Source of the DNA: Bacillus sp. FSL K6-3431
Lineage (GTDB): Bacteria; Bacillota; Bacilli; Bacillales; Bacillaceae_C
Reading direction: 5' to 3'
DNA: 64,000 nucleotides
NCBI RefSeq assembly: GCF_038002605.1
Contig: NZ_JBBOCT010000001.1
Location: 1,054,001-1,118,000, forward strand
Shown here piece after piece: positions 1-6,978 of this stretch; positions within the stretch are counted from its first letter, which is position 1; each line of letters starts with the position of its first letter. The position numbers and the translations under genes are program-made. The notes below the pieces were generated by a model. The model searched no databases, had not been told where the DNA came from, and saw only the letters and a program-made list of their open reading frames with translations.

Positions 1-935
1 ATTTGTAACTTTCCTGCTATAAATTCAATTATTTCTGTTGTTTTACTCCATTGTTCCCCTTCATTGGTCATATCAAACCAATTGACGTCCATTTTATTTC
101 GAAACCATGTTAACTGACGTTTTGCATATCTACGGGAATGTTGCTTTAACAATTCAACTGCCTCTTCAAAGTCTGATCTACCTTCTAAATAATCATATAT
201 TTCTTTATAACCGATTCCTTGCACAGATTGTACATTTTTAATTCCCTGATTAAAAAGCTCACTCACTTCCTGAAGAAGACCTTGATCAAGCATTATATCA
301 ACACGCTGATCGATTCGATTATATAATTTTTCTCGGTCCATCGTGAGTCCTACTATTGCACTCTCATATAATTGCTCCATTTTTTGGTCTTGTTGCAGCT
401 CACTCATCGTTTTACCAGAGCTATAAAAGATTTCTAAGGCACGGATAACCCTTCGCACATTATTCGGATGAATTCGCTCCGCACTTTTTGGATCGATTGT
501 TTCAAGCTTTTGATACAATTCCTTGCCATTATCTTTTTTTGCATCTTTTTCTAGCTCTATTCGCAAGGCTTCATTTCCTGGCATGTCTATGAACTGATAA
601 TCATATAAAACCGATTGAATGTAAAGTCCAGTCCCTCCGACAATAATCGGAGTCAATCCCCTACTGCTTATTTCATCTATTTTGCCGCGTACCTCTGTTT
701 GGAATTCTGCAACAGAAAATGATTCCTCTGGTTCTTTGATATCAATAAGATGATGACGAATCCCCTCCATTTCATCGGGTTTAATCTTGGCGGTTCCAAT
801 ATCCAATCTTTTATATATTTGCATAGAGTCTCCGCTAATGATTTCTCCACCAAAAGACTTAGCACAATCAATACTTAATTTTGTTTTACCGACAGCTGTA
901 GGGCCTACAATAACAATCACGTTTTGTTTCAACAT
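1..935 (-). CDS. miaA: tRNA dimethylallyltransferase MiaA (last codons outside window)
   Basis: MiaA transfers a dimethylallyl group to N6 of adenosine 37 in tRNAs that read UNN codons; MiaB, also in this window, then adds the methylthio group. The protein starts MLKQNVIVIVGPTAVGKT, with the P-loop GPTAVGKT at about residues 10-17, followed by the DSMQIYKRLDIGTAK substrate region and VGGTGLYIQSV. The reading frame stays open for 311 codons to base 1. The family is about 310-315 residues long, so only a few codons are missing. The next gene upstream on this strand is an unrelated small membrane protein. Confidence 0.96.
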   Translation of the reverse strand, partial: MLKQNVIVIVGPTAVGKTKLSIDCAKSFGGEIISGDSMQIYKRLDIGTAKIKPDEMEGIRHHLIDIKEPEESFSVAEFQTEVRGKIDEISSRGLTPIIVGGTGLYIQSVLYDYQFIDMPGNEALRIELEKDAKKDNGKELYQKLETIDPKSAERIHPNNVRRVIRALEIFYSSGKTMSELQQDQKMEQLYESAIVGLTMDREKLYNRIDQRVDIMLDQGLLQEVSELFNQGIKNVQSVQGIGYKEIYDYLEGRSDFEEAVELLKQHSRRYAKRQLTWFRNKMDVNWFDMTNEGEQWSKTTEIIEFIAGKLQ

Positions 936-1043
936 ACTCACTGCTTTCCTAACTAATTATGTGCTTTTATCATATCATGATTGCCAAATAAATGAGACTT
1001 AATATCTTAAAAGTTAAGTTTACATAATAATATTATGATCGTA

Positions 1044-1073
1044 TAAATTAAAAACACCTATTATAGGTGTTTT
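1044..1073 (-). terminator. Intrinsic terminator after the 84-residue membrane protein
   Basis: Ten-base arms (1051-1060 and 1064-1073) with a 3-base loop are followed on the minus strand by TTTTTAATTT. The hairpin overlaps the stop codon of the gene at 1073-1327 and separates it from miaA. Confidence 0.8.
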
Positions 1074-1327
1074 TAATAAAAAAATATTCCCAAGCAGACG
1101 ATTACTACAACTATTGCCAAAACAAAATAGATCCACGTTAAAGACTTTATATTTACTCGTAATGAAGTAGATTCATATTCATTGGATCTCGCTAATTCGT
1201 TTTGAATTGTATCGCCTTCTTCTTCATAATCTTTCATTTGCGCACTAATATCTTTACCAACTAGCAATGTTCCAACAAGCGCTACAATACTTACTATAAT
1301 GGCCGCTATGATTAAAAATGCAGTCAC
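1073..1327 (-). CDS. Small two-span membrane protein of unknown function
   Basis: 84 residues. A hydrophobic segment at about residues 2-24 (FLIIAAIIVSIVALVGTLLV) is followed by a charged middle (KDYEEEGDTIQNELARSNEYES) and a second hydrophobic segment at about residues 64-84. The middle loop is acidic and probably helical. The start is GTG with GGGGTGA upstream. I do not recognise a family and assign no function. It is a single-gene unit closed by its own terminator, beside miaA at the edge of the accessory region. Confidence 0.7.
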   Translation of the reverse strand: MTAFLIIAAIIVSIVALVGTLLVGKDISAQMKDYEEEGDTIQNELARSNEYESTSLRVNIKSLTWIYFVLAIVVVIVCLGIFFY

Positions 1328-1413
1328 ACTTATTCACCCCAAATATAAGATATAGGAAAATGTCCATTACCTATATCTTAACTTAAATTTAGATCATAGA
1401 TTAAGAAGGTTCT

Positions 1414-1554
1414 ATGACATTTCAGTCTTTGATTTGCGTTGAAGACGTAATAAAAGAAGCTTTAGTGCTTAATATGGATTTTGGTAGTAAAGCACAAGTA
1501 ATCTTAAATCATTATGAAGCAAAGCTAGAAGAGAGAACAGATATTGGGAAGTAG
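1414..1554 (+). CDS. Possible 46-residue protein, phage-like remnant
   Basis: An open frame starting MTFQSLICVEDVIKEAL has AAGAAGG a suitable distance upstream of its ATG. It is mostly helical in character and has no recognised domain. It lies alone between the 84-residue gene and the yolD/uvrX cassette on the opposite strand. It may be a real small phage-type gene or a fragment; length alone gives little support. Confidence 0.3.
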   Translation: MTFQSLICVEDVIKEALVLNMDFGSKAQVILNHYEAKLEERTDIGK

Positions 1555-1623
1555 TGCAAATCTGGAAACAAGAAAAAGATCTGATCTTATAAAGATATTT
1601 TTCACAAATTTTCATTTATGACT

Positions 1624-1669
1624 AGATGATTTGTGGTCATTTGTGTGGTCAGATGATTTTATGTGGTCA
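1624..1669. repeat. Short direct repeats with TGTGGTCA words
   Basis: AGATGAT occurs at 1624 and again at 1651. TGTGGTCA occurs near 1632, 1644 and 1662. The rest of 1555-1786 shows no gene. Similar paired TGGTCA words occur at about 6781-6796 and at 12668-12685, just behind the broken integrase, so these may be remains of integrase-related DNA. Confidence 0.4.
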
Positions 1670-1785
1670 AAAGTAAACTCAGTTTATGAGCGTGTTTTAT
1701 GTTGATCTATCTGTACCTTTTATGATGTTTACAAAAATAGTTTTATTCAATCTATAACTTCACGTATATAATAGGAAGTAAATGA

Positions 1786-1808
1786 TAAAACCCCTTCCTG
1801 AGAAGGGG
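1786..1808 (-). terminator. Intrinsic terminator of the uvrX/yolD operon
   Basis: A seven-base GC-rich stem (1791-1797 with 1802-1808) with loop CTGA is followed on the minus strand by TTTTATCATTT, directly behind the yolD-like stop codon. Confidence 0.85.
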
Positions 1809-1814
1809 CTTTAT

Positions 1815-2165
1815 TTAGTCCACAAAATCAACCTCAACGATCGATTCATTATCAATTCTGTGTACTTCATCTTTTAAATCTTTGATCCGCACATGCCTGT
1901 TTATCACATCTATAAAATGTATATAACCGATTAGTTCTTTAATGAATCCATCAATCCATAAAGTAAATTTAACAATATAATGAAATCCTATAGCAGTGTG
2001 GATCTTTTCATCAATATCCTGCAGCTGGTCTTCGTCTAGTGTTGGCTTTTTTGTCCTTCCTTTATCTAAACCGTGAGATAATATCTGTTCTTTATGTTCC
2101 GGAAGAACCATTCTACTCGATTCCCATCTCAAATTGTATCCTGGAGTAAGCTTATTAATTTTCAC
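1815..2165 (-). CDS. yolD: YolD-like protein
   Basis: 116 residues of the YolD-like family, a small beta-rich family usually encoded directly behind a Y-family polymerase gene in Bacillus phages and chromosomes. Family features include the N-terminal RWESSRMVLPEHKE and the later FIKELIGYIHFID stretch. The start codon overlaps the stop of the polymerase gene (ATGA type), so the two are translationally coupled. By context it should be induced with the SOS operon. Its biochemical role is not established in my knowledge; an accessory role for the polymerase is an inference. Confidence 0.85.
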   Translation of the reverse strand: MKINKLTPGYNLRWESSRMVLPEHKEQILSHGLDKGRTKKPTLDEDQLQDIDEKIHTAIGFHYIVKFTLWIDGFIKELIGYIHFIDVINRHVRIKDLKDEVHRIDNESIVEVDFVD

Positions 2166-3391
2166 TTATAATGCCCCCCTATTTTCCGCGCTCTCTCATT
2201 CGCTTGTCCGGCACCAGTAAGAGACGAAGCTCTGTATATGGCTGTACGACCATATTTGTTCCAAATTGTATCCAATACTACATTAAGCTGCTCTCTATAT
2301 AAATAATTATCAAACAAATCAATCTGATAACTATCAGCGGATTGCAAATTGCCCATTGTTACACCTAAACTTCTTATTGGTTCGCCATCCCAAAATTCTT
2401 TAAATAATTTAATCGCTGCATTGAAAATATCCATATCATAGTTAGTTGGAATTGGTAGCGTGACTTGTCGGTGAAATCCAGTCGGATAATCAAAATCAGC
2501 TCCACGAACTCCGCACGAAACAGTAGCACCCATATACCCTTTCGTTCTACATCGACGTGCAACTTCTGTGCATAGTTCTAGAAGAACAATTTTTATATCT
2601 TTTAAATCAGTGTAATCCCTCGGCAGCGTCATATGATGCTCGATCGCCTTTTGTTGGTTGTGTGATTTTACAGTAACAGGAGAATAATCAATGCCATTAG
2701 CTGTTTGCCAAAGTACCTCACCATTGATTCCCCATTTCTTTTTAAGGCGATCTAAAGGAAACTTAGCTAGCCCACCAATTGAATAAATCCCCATCCCTTG
2801 TAGATGCCTTTCCATCTTTCTTCCAACACCGAACATGTTTCCGACCGGTAAATTCCATAGCTGATTAATGTTATTTTCATCAAGTTTAAAGATCCCATCT
2901 TTATTTTTCTTGGCAAAATTATCACATGCCATCTTTGCTAGAACTTTGTTATTACCTATACCTACTCTTGAATAAACCCCCGTATCTTCAAGTATCTTTT
3001 TCTGGACACTTTTAGCTATTTCAAAGTAATTACCGAATAGTTTTTGGCTACCAGTTACATCCATAAATTGCTCGTCAATGGAATACGGCTCAACTAAATC
3101 AGTAAATTGTTCCATGATCGCGCTAATCTGTAAAGACACATCAATATATCGCTGCATATGAGGCATCACAACTTCAACATGAGGACATTTTAATTTTGCT
3201 GAACCTAGTGTTTCGGCAGTAGTGATACCATATTTTTTTGCAAGTGGACAGGCAGCGAGTACAATACCACTCCTGCGCTCAGGATCACCGGCAACTATTA
3301 CTGGCTTACCTTTTAAGGTATTATCACAAACTTTTTCTACAGATGCGTAAAATGACTGCATATCTACGAGGAAAATTACTTTTTCACGCAT
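2162..3391 (-). CDS. uvrX: Y-family DNA polymerase, UvrX/ImpB type
   Basis: 409 residues. This is a translesion DNA polymerase of the DinB/UmuC superfamily. The palm carries the first metal-binding Asp in VDMQSFYASVE (about residue 10) and the SIDEQF motif (Asp-Glu, about residue 105). A helix-hairpin-helix region (GVGRKMERHLQGMGI) and a little-finger domain follow. QIDLFDN near residue 360 looks like a beta-clamp binding motif. It overlaps both neighbours by a few bases and forms the middle gene of an operon with a two-LexA-box promoter, so SOS induction is expected. Full length, no lesions seen. Confidence 0.93.
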   Translation of the reverse strand: MREKVIFLVDMQSFYASVEKVCDNTLKGKPVIVAGDPERRSGIVLAACPLAKKYGITTAETLGSAKLKCPHVEVVMPHMQRYIDVSLQISAIMEQFTDLVEPYSIDEQFMDVTGSQKLFGNYFEIAKSVQKKILEDTGVYSRVGIGNNKVLAKMACDNFAKKNKDGIFKLDENNINQLWNLPVGNMFGVGRKMERHLQGMGIYSIGGLAKFPLDRLKKKWGINGEVLWQTANGIDYSPVTVKSHNQQKAIEHHMTLPRDYTDLKDIKIVLLELCTEVARRCRTKGYMGATVSCGVRGADFDYPTGFHRQVTLPIPTNYDMDIFNAAIKLFKEFWDGEPIRSLGVTMGNLQSADSYQIDLFDNYLYREQLNVVLDTIWNKYGRTAIYRASSLTGAGQANERARKIGGHYK

Positions 3392-3606
3392 TAAGCCCCC
3401 ACCCTTTTACGGACAGGTCCGACTAAAAGGATATTGACCAACTTAAAAGTGCGGTATTGACCTCTGCTGTAACAATAAGCTTTTGCGCAATCATCAGTTA
3501 CTTTAAGCACCTTAATAATACGTTGCGAAATACATCCTTCATTACATAGATAAATCACTTCATATTTATCTTGTGATCCTGCAGCTCTTTTTAACAATCT
3601 GATCAT
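3391..3606 (-). CDS. Small WYL-like protein, first gene of SOS cassette
   Basis: 71 residues from MIRLLKRAAG. The ATG at 3606 is chosen because GGGAGG lies just upstream and because a longer reading would run through the promoter and LexA boxes. The core YEVIYLCNEG...RTFKLVNIL resembles the beta-sheet core of WYL domains, without the helix-turn-helix found in full WYL regulators. WYL domains sense ligands or nucleic acids in DNA-damage and phage-defence regulators. Here the domain heads the operon and overlaps the polymerase gene. The family call is by eye; a regulatory role is inference. Confidence 0.65.
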   Translation of the reverse strand: MIRLLKRAAGSQDKYEVIYLCNEGCISQRIIKVLKVTDDCAKAYCYSRGQYRTFKLVNILLVGPVRKRVGA

Positions 3607-3617
3607 GTTGAACCTCC

Positions 3618-3665
3618 CGAACATTCGTTTGGATTTATTATATGCAAACGTGCGTTTGATTACAA
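3618..3665 (-). promoter_or_regulatory. SOS promoter with two LexA boxes
   Basis: On the minus strand TTGTAA (3660-3665) and TATAAT (3637-3642) lie 17 bases apart. One LexA box, CAAACGCACGTTTG, covers 3645-3658 in the spacer. A second, CAAACGAATGTTCG, covers 3618-3631 just behind the -10. Each differs from the Bacillus consensus CGAACRNRYGTTYG at one position. The centres are 27 bases apart, so LexA would cover both the spacer and the initially transcribed region. Confidence 0.85.
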
Positions 3666-3689
3666 CTGGGAAATGTTGCAATTAGATAA

Positions 3690-3795
3690 ATAAAAATAGC
3701 CCCTCAATTAAAAGGAGGCTACGCAATATAAAAAAAGGAGGGGGATAACAGTATTGCTCTTGACGTTTTATTAAACCTATCTTGGTTATTTTTAT
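3690..3795 (-). ncRNA. Candidate short RNA, copy A (promoter to terminator)
   Basis: On the minus strand TTTAAA (3823-3828) and TATTAT (3799-3804) are 18 bases apart. About 75 bases further on is a hairpin (TAGCC/GGCTA arms, 3697-3721) followed by TTTTTATTTAT. The predicted transcript of about 100 bases has no convincing reading frame and carries C-rich stretches (CCCCCTCC, GCCTCC) that could pair with ribosome binding sites. The promoter block is about 87 percent identical to copy B at 5447-5484. Entirely inferred from sequence. Confidence 0.35.
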
Positions 3796-3942
3796 GAGAT
3801 AATAAAGTAGAAAATATCTTTGTTTAAACGTAGGATAGAAGAAGTAATTTTATTAATATATACATAAATATATATATATTAATACCAATAATGTGGGGAA
3901 ATATGTTTTCAGGGTTATGTTGATCACAGGAGGTGAAACATA

Positions 3943-4833
3943 ATGAAGAAATTAAAATATTGGGGAGTGGCGGCGCTGGCGCTAATTGGATTGCTAATTG
4001 GTGTAGCATTTTGGTGGGCAGCATCCGAGGTGAAAGACCGAAAGGATCCGCTGAACCAATCCGACGCTTTTGTCTTCAGTGATAACAGCATACTATATTG
4101 GTTCGAACTAACTAGTCGAAAAGGGAAAGTGGAAGGTAAACTTCATCAACAAAAAATCATAGAAGAAAGCGAGAAAGACCCGTTTATAGAAGAAAAAAAG
4201 TCCCCCCTGACTGGAGAAACAACCGAAAAAGGGTATGAATTTGAGGTGAATAACGGTGAGGAGATCATGACGTTTGACGCCTGGTTTTCTGGGGCAGATC
4301 TTTTAGTACAAAAGCAAGGAAAACTAAACACCAAATTATACAAAGCTGTTGACCAGGAAGAACTCGATGAATATGTAAAAGCAGTACAACAAGAGTTACA
4401 AATTGATATTTATCATTCAGAAGAAAAAGAAAAAAAACGTTTAAAAAAATTTTTCTCCGAGCTTGATAGTGTTTACGGATATCTTTACTCCACTGAGAGC
4501 GGATCGTTCCAGCTGTTCCTGAAAATCGATGAAGCCACTCACCAAGGCGAATTGACAGGTTCTCTTCTTATGATGACTGACATGGGGAATAAAAATAACT
4601 CATACAAAGAAACCAGATATGTTTTGAACGGAATAACAGACGGACTTATATTGCAGTTATTTACCACCGTAGACGGAAAAGAAACCAGATTGATAGGAGA
4701 TTTTCATGAGGCAGCTACTGGTTTTGACCTGTCATTTTGGACGACTGATCAAAAACTGACGTTTCACGCTGTAACCGAAGAAGAATTTAAACAGATTTAC
4801 GAGGAATTTAAAACGAAGGCGCAATTGTTTTAA
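3943..4833 (+). CDS. Membrane-anchored protein of unknown function
   Basis: 296 residues. One N-terminal transmembrane segment at about residues 8-28 is followed by a long hydrophilic, presumably extracytoplasmic part. There is no cysteine after the hydrophobic segment, so it is not a lipoprotein. The rest is rich in short beta-type stretches and lysine/glutamate runs (about residues 155-170), with no motif I recognise. AGGAGGTG precedes the ATG, and a perfect terminator overlaps the stop, so it is a monocistronic unit. Its strand is opposite to most of the window. Family unknown; I assign no function. Confidence 0.8.
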   Translation: MKKLKYWGVAALALIGLLIGVAFWWAASEVKDRKDPLNQSDAFVFSDNSILYWFELTSRKGKVEGKLHQQKIIEESEKDPFIEEKKSPLTGETTEKGYEFEVNNGEEIMTFDAWFSGADLLVQKQGKLNTKLYKAVDQEELDEYVKAVQQELQIDIYHSEEKEKKRLKKFFSELDSVYGYLYSTESGSFQLFLKIDEATHQGELTGSLLMMTDMGNKNNSYKETRYVLNGITDGLILQLFTTVDGKETRLIGDFHEAATGFDLSFWTTDQKLTFHAVTEEEFKQIYEEFKTKAQLF

Positions 4834-4860
4834 AATAAGGAGTGCTTCCTCCTTATTTTA
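4832..4860 (+). terminator. Intrinsic terminator
   Basis: Perfect 11-base arms AAAATAAGGAG (4832-4842) and CTCCTTATTTT (4849-4859) with a 6-base loop, immediately behind the 296-residue gene. The A/T ends allow function on both strands. Confidence 0.85.
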
Positions 4861-5254
4861 CTAACGAATGATTTAGTTCACAAAGAAATGACCAATACCC
4901 AAGCGCCCCTGTTTAGGGAGATAGTAATATACAAGGAGGATACAATGGAGAATTTCATGTTGCATCAAGTTTTAAAACATAGATGCAGTTCTCTTTGTTA
5001 GTAAGCAGTTAGTAAATATAAAGTCTACCTTCAAACATATGATCGAACGAACAATGAAAGAGCTTCAACACTTGAATATTTAAAGGATATAGTACAAGAA
5101 GAAAATAGTAATGGATGCTGACTTCATCATAGTCTTACATGAAATTGTAAAACAATTTGGAACCATGGGTGAGTTAGTAGATTTGTTTATTCGAAGTCAA
5201 TTACAAACTAAAAAAGCGAGCCGTCCACATAATGGATAGGTCGCTTTGTCTTAT
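4861..5254 (+). pseudogene. Decayed small coding remnants
   Basis: No intact gene of useful length is seen. Three fragments can be read on the plus strand: an 18-codon frame at about 4945 behind AAGGAGG; a frame at about 5012-5120 containing KVYLQTYDRTNNERAS and TLEYLKDIVQEE; and a 42-codon frame at 5111-5239 starting MDADFIIVLHEIVKQFG. The second and third overlap in different frames, as a frameshifted gene would. I do not recognise the parent gene. A phage-type origin fits the endolysin remnant next to it. Confidence 0.35.
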
Positions 5255-5341
5255 TTACTGCACATCGGATATTTTAATCCAAGAGTAAATTCCTTTGAGT
5301 AATACCCTATCCGATTTAACTTGCCGGATCGTGTACGTCTT
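5255..5341 (-). pseudogene. Endolysin C-terminal remnant, copy 1
   Basis: 28 codons before a TAA read KTYTIRQVKSDRVLLKGIYS and then WIKISDVQ. This is the end of the C-terminal domain common in Bacillus phage N-acetylmuramoyl-alanine amidases, where KTYTI, RVLLKEI, SW and a final V are typical. The catalytic part is absent; homology stops at 5341, next to the terminator of candidate RNA copy B. A longer relative lies at 6511-6674. Confidence 0.6.
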
Positions 5342-5349
5342 ATATTTTA

Positions 5350-5448
5350 CAAAAAATGGCCTCCCCAATTAAGAGGAGGTTATTGCAAAAGTGGAACTAC
5401 AAGGTTACATCTATATTACTTATACTATTTTTCTTATACCTTTGCTTA
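5350..5448 (-). ncRNA. Candidate short RNA, copy B (promoter to terminator)
   Basis: On the minus strand TTGAAC (5477-5482) precedes TATTAT (5453-5458, 18-base gap) or TATATT (5455-5460, 16-base gap). A hairpin with GCCTCC/GGAGGT arms (about 5359-5380) is followed by TTTTTTG. The predicted RNA is about 95 bases and contains AACCTCCTC, complementary to a Shine-Dalgarno sequence. The promoter block matches copy A with one insertion and a few substitutions, but the transcribed parts are much less alike. No coding frame seen. Confidence 0.35.
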
Positions 5449-5561
5449 TGAGATAATATAGTATAAAAATATCTTTGTTCAACGGGCAGGTTAGCTAAGA
5501 AGGTAAATGTAAAAACGAGGCGAATTACTTAGTAATGGCTTCTAAAAAAGGGGGGAATATA

Positions 5562-6041
5562 ATGAATATTCTATTTGTCTGTACCGATAATTTTACTCGA
5601 AGTGTGATTGCAGAATTATGTATGAAGAATTATCTAAAAAGAACCAGTAATAATTCAGTTAAAGTTGCATCAAGTGGCATAAGAGCTAATAGTGATATTA
5701 GTAAATACTCAAATGTTCATTTTAAAATAATGGATGAAATGGGAATAGAGACTTCTGACTTCAATAGAACACAATTTGATGAAACTTGTTTCGAGAAATT
5801 CGATGTAGTTATTGGGATGAGTGAATTACATAAAGACCATATTAAACAACAATATAACCGTGATATATGTTTATTTAACGAAGTATTAAATGGTCAACAA
5901 ACACCAGTAGATATTGGTTCTCCCAATAGCGTTAATTTCTTAGAGCAAATGAATCAATTGGTGATGTATGTTAATAATGCTGTACCTTATTTATTAAGAA
6001 ATTTAGAGAAACCGCTTTGTTTACTATACACCAAACCCTAA
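5562..6041 (+). CDS. Low-molecular-weight protein tyrosine phosphatase-like protein
   Basis: 159 residues from MNILFVCTDNFTRS. The ATG at 5562 is chosen because GGGGG lies directly upstream. The fold family (LMW phosphatases and arsenate reductases) is indicated by the hydrophobic strand running into C-x5-R (Cys7, Arg13), by the SSGIRA region, and by PVDIGSPN, which sits where the general-acid Asp loop normally is. The loop reads CTDNFTRS rather than the usual CxGNxCRS, so the second cysteine and the glycine are missing. Catalysis is plausible but not certain; the substrate is unknown. No partner gene is adjacent. Confidence 0.75.
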   Translation: MNILFVCTDNFTRSVIAELCMKNYLKRTSNNSVKVASSGIRANSDISKYSNVHFKIMDEMGIETSDFNRTQFDETCFEKFDVVIGMSELHKDHIKQQYNRDICLFNEVLNGQQTPVDIGSPNSVNFLEQMNQLVMYVNNAVPYLLRNLEKPLCLLYTKP

Positions 6042-6370
6042 TTAAAGATATGAGACACCCTAAATCTACCACTAATACAATAAATTCCTGTATCAGATTG
6101 AATGTTTGAGTTATACACCTTACAATAACCGCCAACAAGTTTTTTGATAAATGGCAGTTCATTGAAATTGAATTTTTTAAAAAAACAACATCGAGTTATC
6201 TGGCGTTATTTACGACGCATTTTGTTCCATATATTCCCGTTGATGGCCCGGCATGTAACAAAACAAACATCTTAATATAAACAATCCGTAACCTCGTTGT
6301 AATTACCTATTAAACTCCATATGTTAGTCTTAGTTATAGATTTAAGATACACCTAAAGGAGTTACATCAA
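6042..6370. other. Gene-free stretch, nothing recognised
   Basis: About 330 bases of AT-rich sequence without a supported gene on either strand. I see no clear terminator behind the phosphatase-like gene and no repeat. The last 15 bases hold the ribosome binding site AAAGGAG of the next small gene. Confidence 0.5.
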
Positions 6371-6472
6371 ATGAGCATTAAAGCTTTACTTTGTAAGTTA
6401 TCCAAGAACCATAAATATAACTACTACACTAATGAATGTGTAAGATGTGGGAAAATAAGAAAAATATCTTAA
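6371..6472 (+). CDS. 33-residue zinc-knuckle-like protein, prophage type
   Basis: Starts MSIKALLCKLSKNHKYNYY and ends ECVRCGKIRKIS. AAAGGAG lies 10 bases upstream and a strong terminator starts 6 bases behind the stop, so expression is likely. LCK...HKY...CxxCGK resembles the small prophage proteins described as DUF1660 (a Cys/His group plus CxRCG), which may bind zinc. The function of that family is not known to me. It is short but well framed by signals. Confidence 0.6.
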   Translation: MSIKALLCKLSKNHKYNYYTNECVRCGKIRKIS

Positions 6473-6477
6473 AGCCC

Positions 6478-6508
6478 AAAACCTGACGTATAATTATGTC
6501 AGGTTTTT
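6478..6508. terminator. Bidirectional intrinsic terminator
   Basis: Ten-base arms AAAACCTGAC (6478-6487) and GTCAGGTTTT (6498-6507), with T runs on both sides. It serves the 33-residue gene on the plus strand and would serve the endolysin remnant on the minus strand. Confidence 0.85.
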
Positions 6509-6510
6509 AT

Positions 6511-6674
6511 TTACTGCACATCTGAAATTCTAACCCAAGAATAAATCTCTTTAAGCAGCACCCTATCTGATTTAAACTGCTGAATCGTGTACGTCTTATT
6601 TTTAATAGATACAGGAATCTTTTGTCCTGTTGCATATTTGATGCACTCGACTTTAACTTTACGCGTTGGCCAAC
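6511..6674 (-). pseudogene. Endolysin C-terminal remnant, copy 2
   Basis: The last 45 codons or so read KYATGQKIPVSIKNKTYTI, then RVLLKEIYSWVRISDVQ and a stop. They match copy 1 and the C-terminal domain of phage amidases. About 30 bases further upstream VGQRVKLKSSA is found in another frame, exactly what should precede YATGQ, so at least one frameshift separates them. Before 6674 no amidase catalytic sequence remains. Together with copy 1 this shows two independent losses or a duplication followed by decay. Confidence 0.65.
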
Positions 6675-6978
6675 CTATAATAACTATTTATGATATTTTT
6701 CTTAACTTCAATTATATTAGAGTAAACATCAATTGAGTCTTTGTTAATGCTTCCTTCACTTTTTAAAATCAATGTTTTTGGTCAACCGTATGGTCAAACT
6801 ATGACTTATCAAAGCTTGTCCTTCTCACTCTTTATATTAAAGGAAAAACCCCAGTATCCTTCGGGAAACTTTAGGTTTTCCCCCACACGCTGAACTGTCC
6901 TGTTAATGCCTCCTCCTCTCTGATTTCTCGATTTTCAGATGGCCCTTTACCCTAAAGACAGAAATTAAAACTAACCCT
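6675..6978 (-). terminator. Gene-free stretch with an imperfect terminator
   Basis: No gene is seen. An imperfect hairpin at 6843-6882 (outer AAAACC/GGTTTT, inner TCC/GGA around TTCG) has runs of A and T on its flanks and lies about 95 bases behind the beta-helix pseudogene, so it may be that gene's old terminator. Two TGGTCA words at about 6781-6796 resemble those near 1640 and 12675. Confidence 0.4.

Noticed and set aside
3391-3681. 96-residue start for the first gene of the SOS cassette
   Set aside because: The extra 25 codons run through the -10 and both LexA boxes; the ATG at 3606 has a proper ribosome site.
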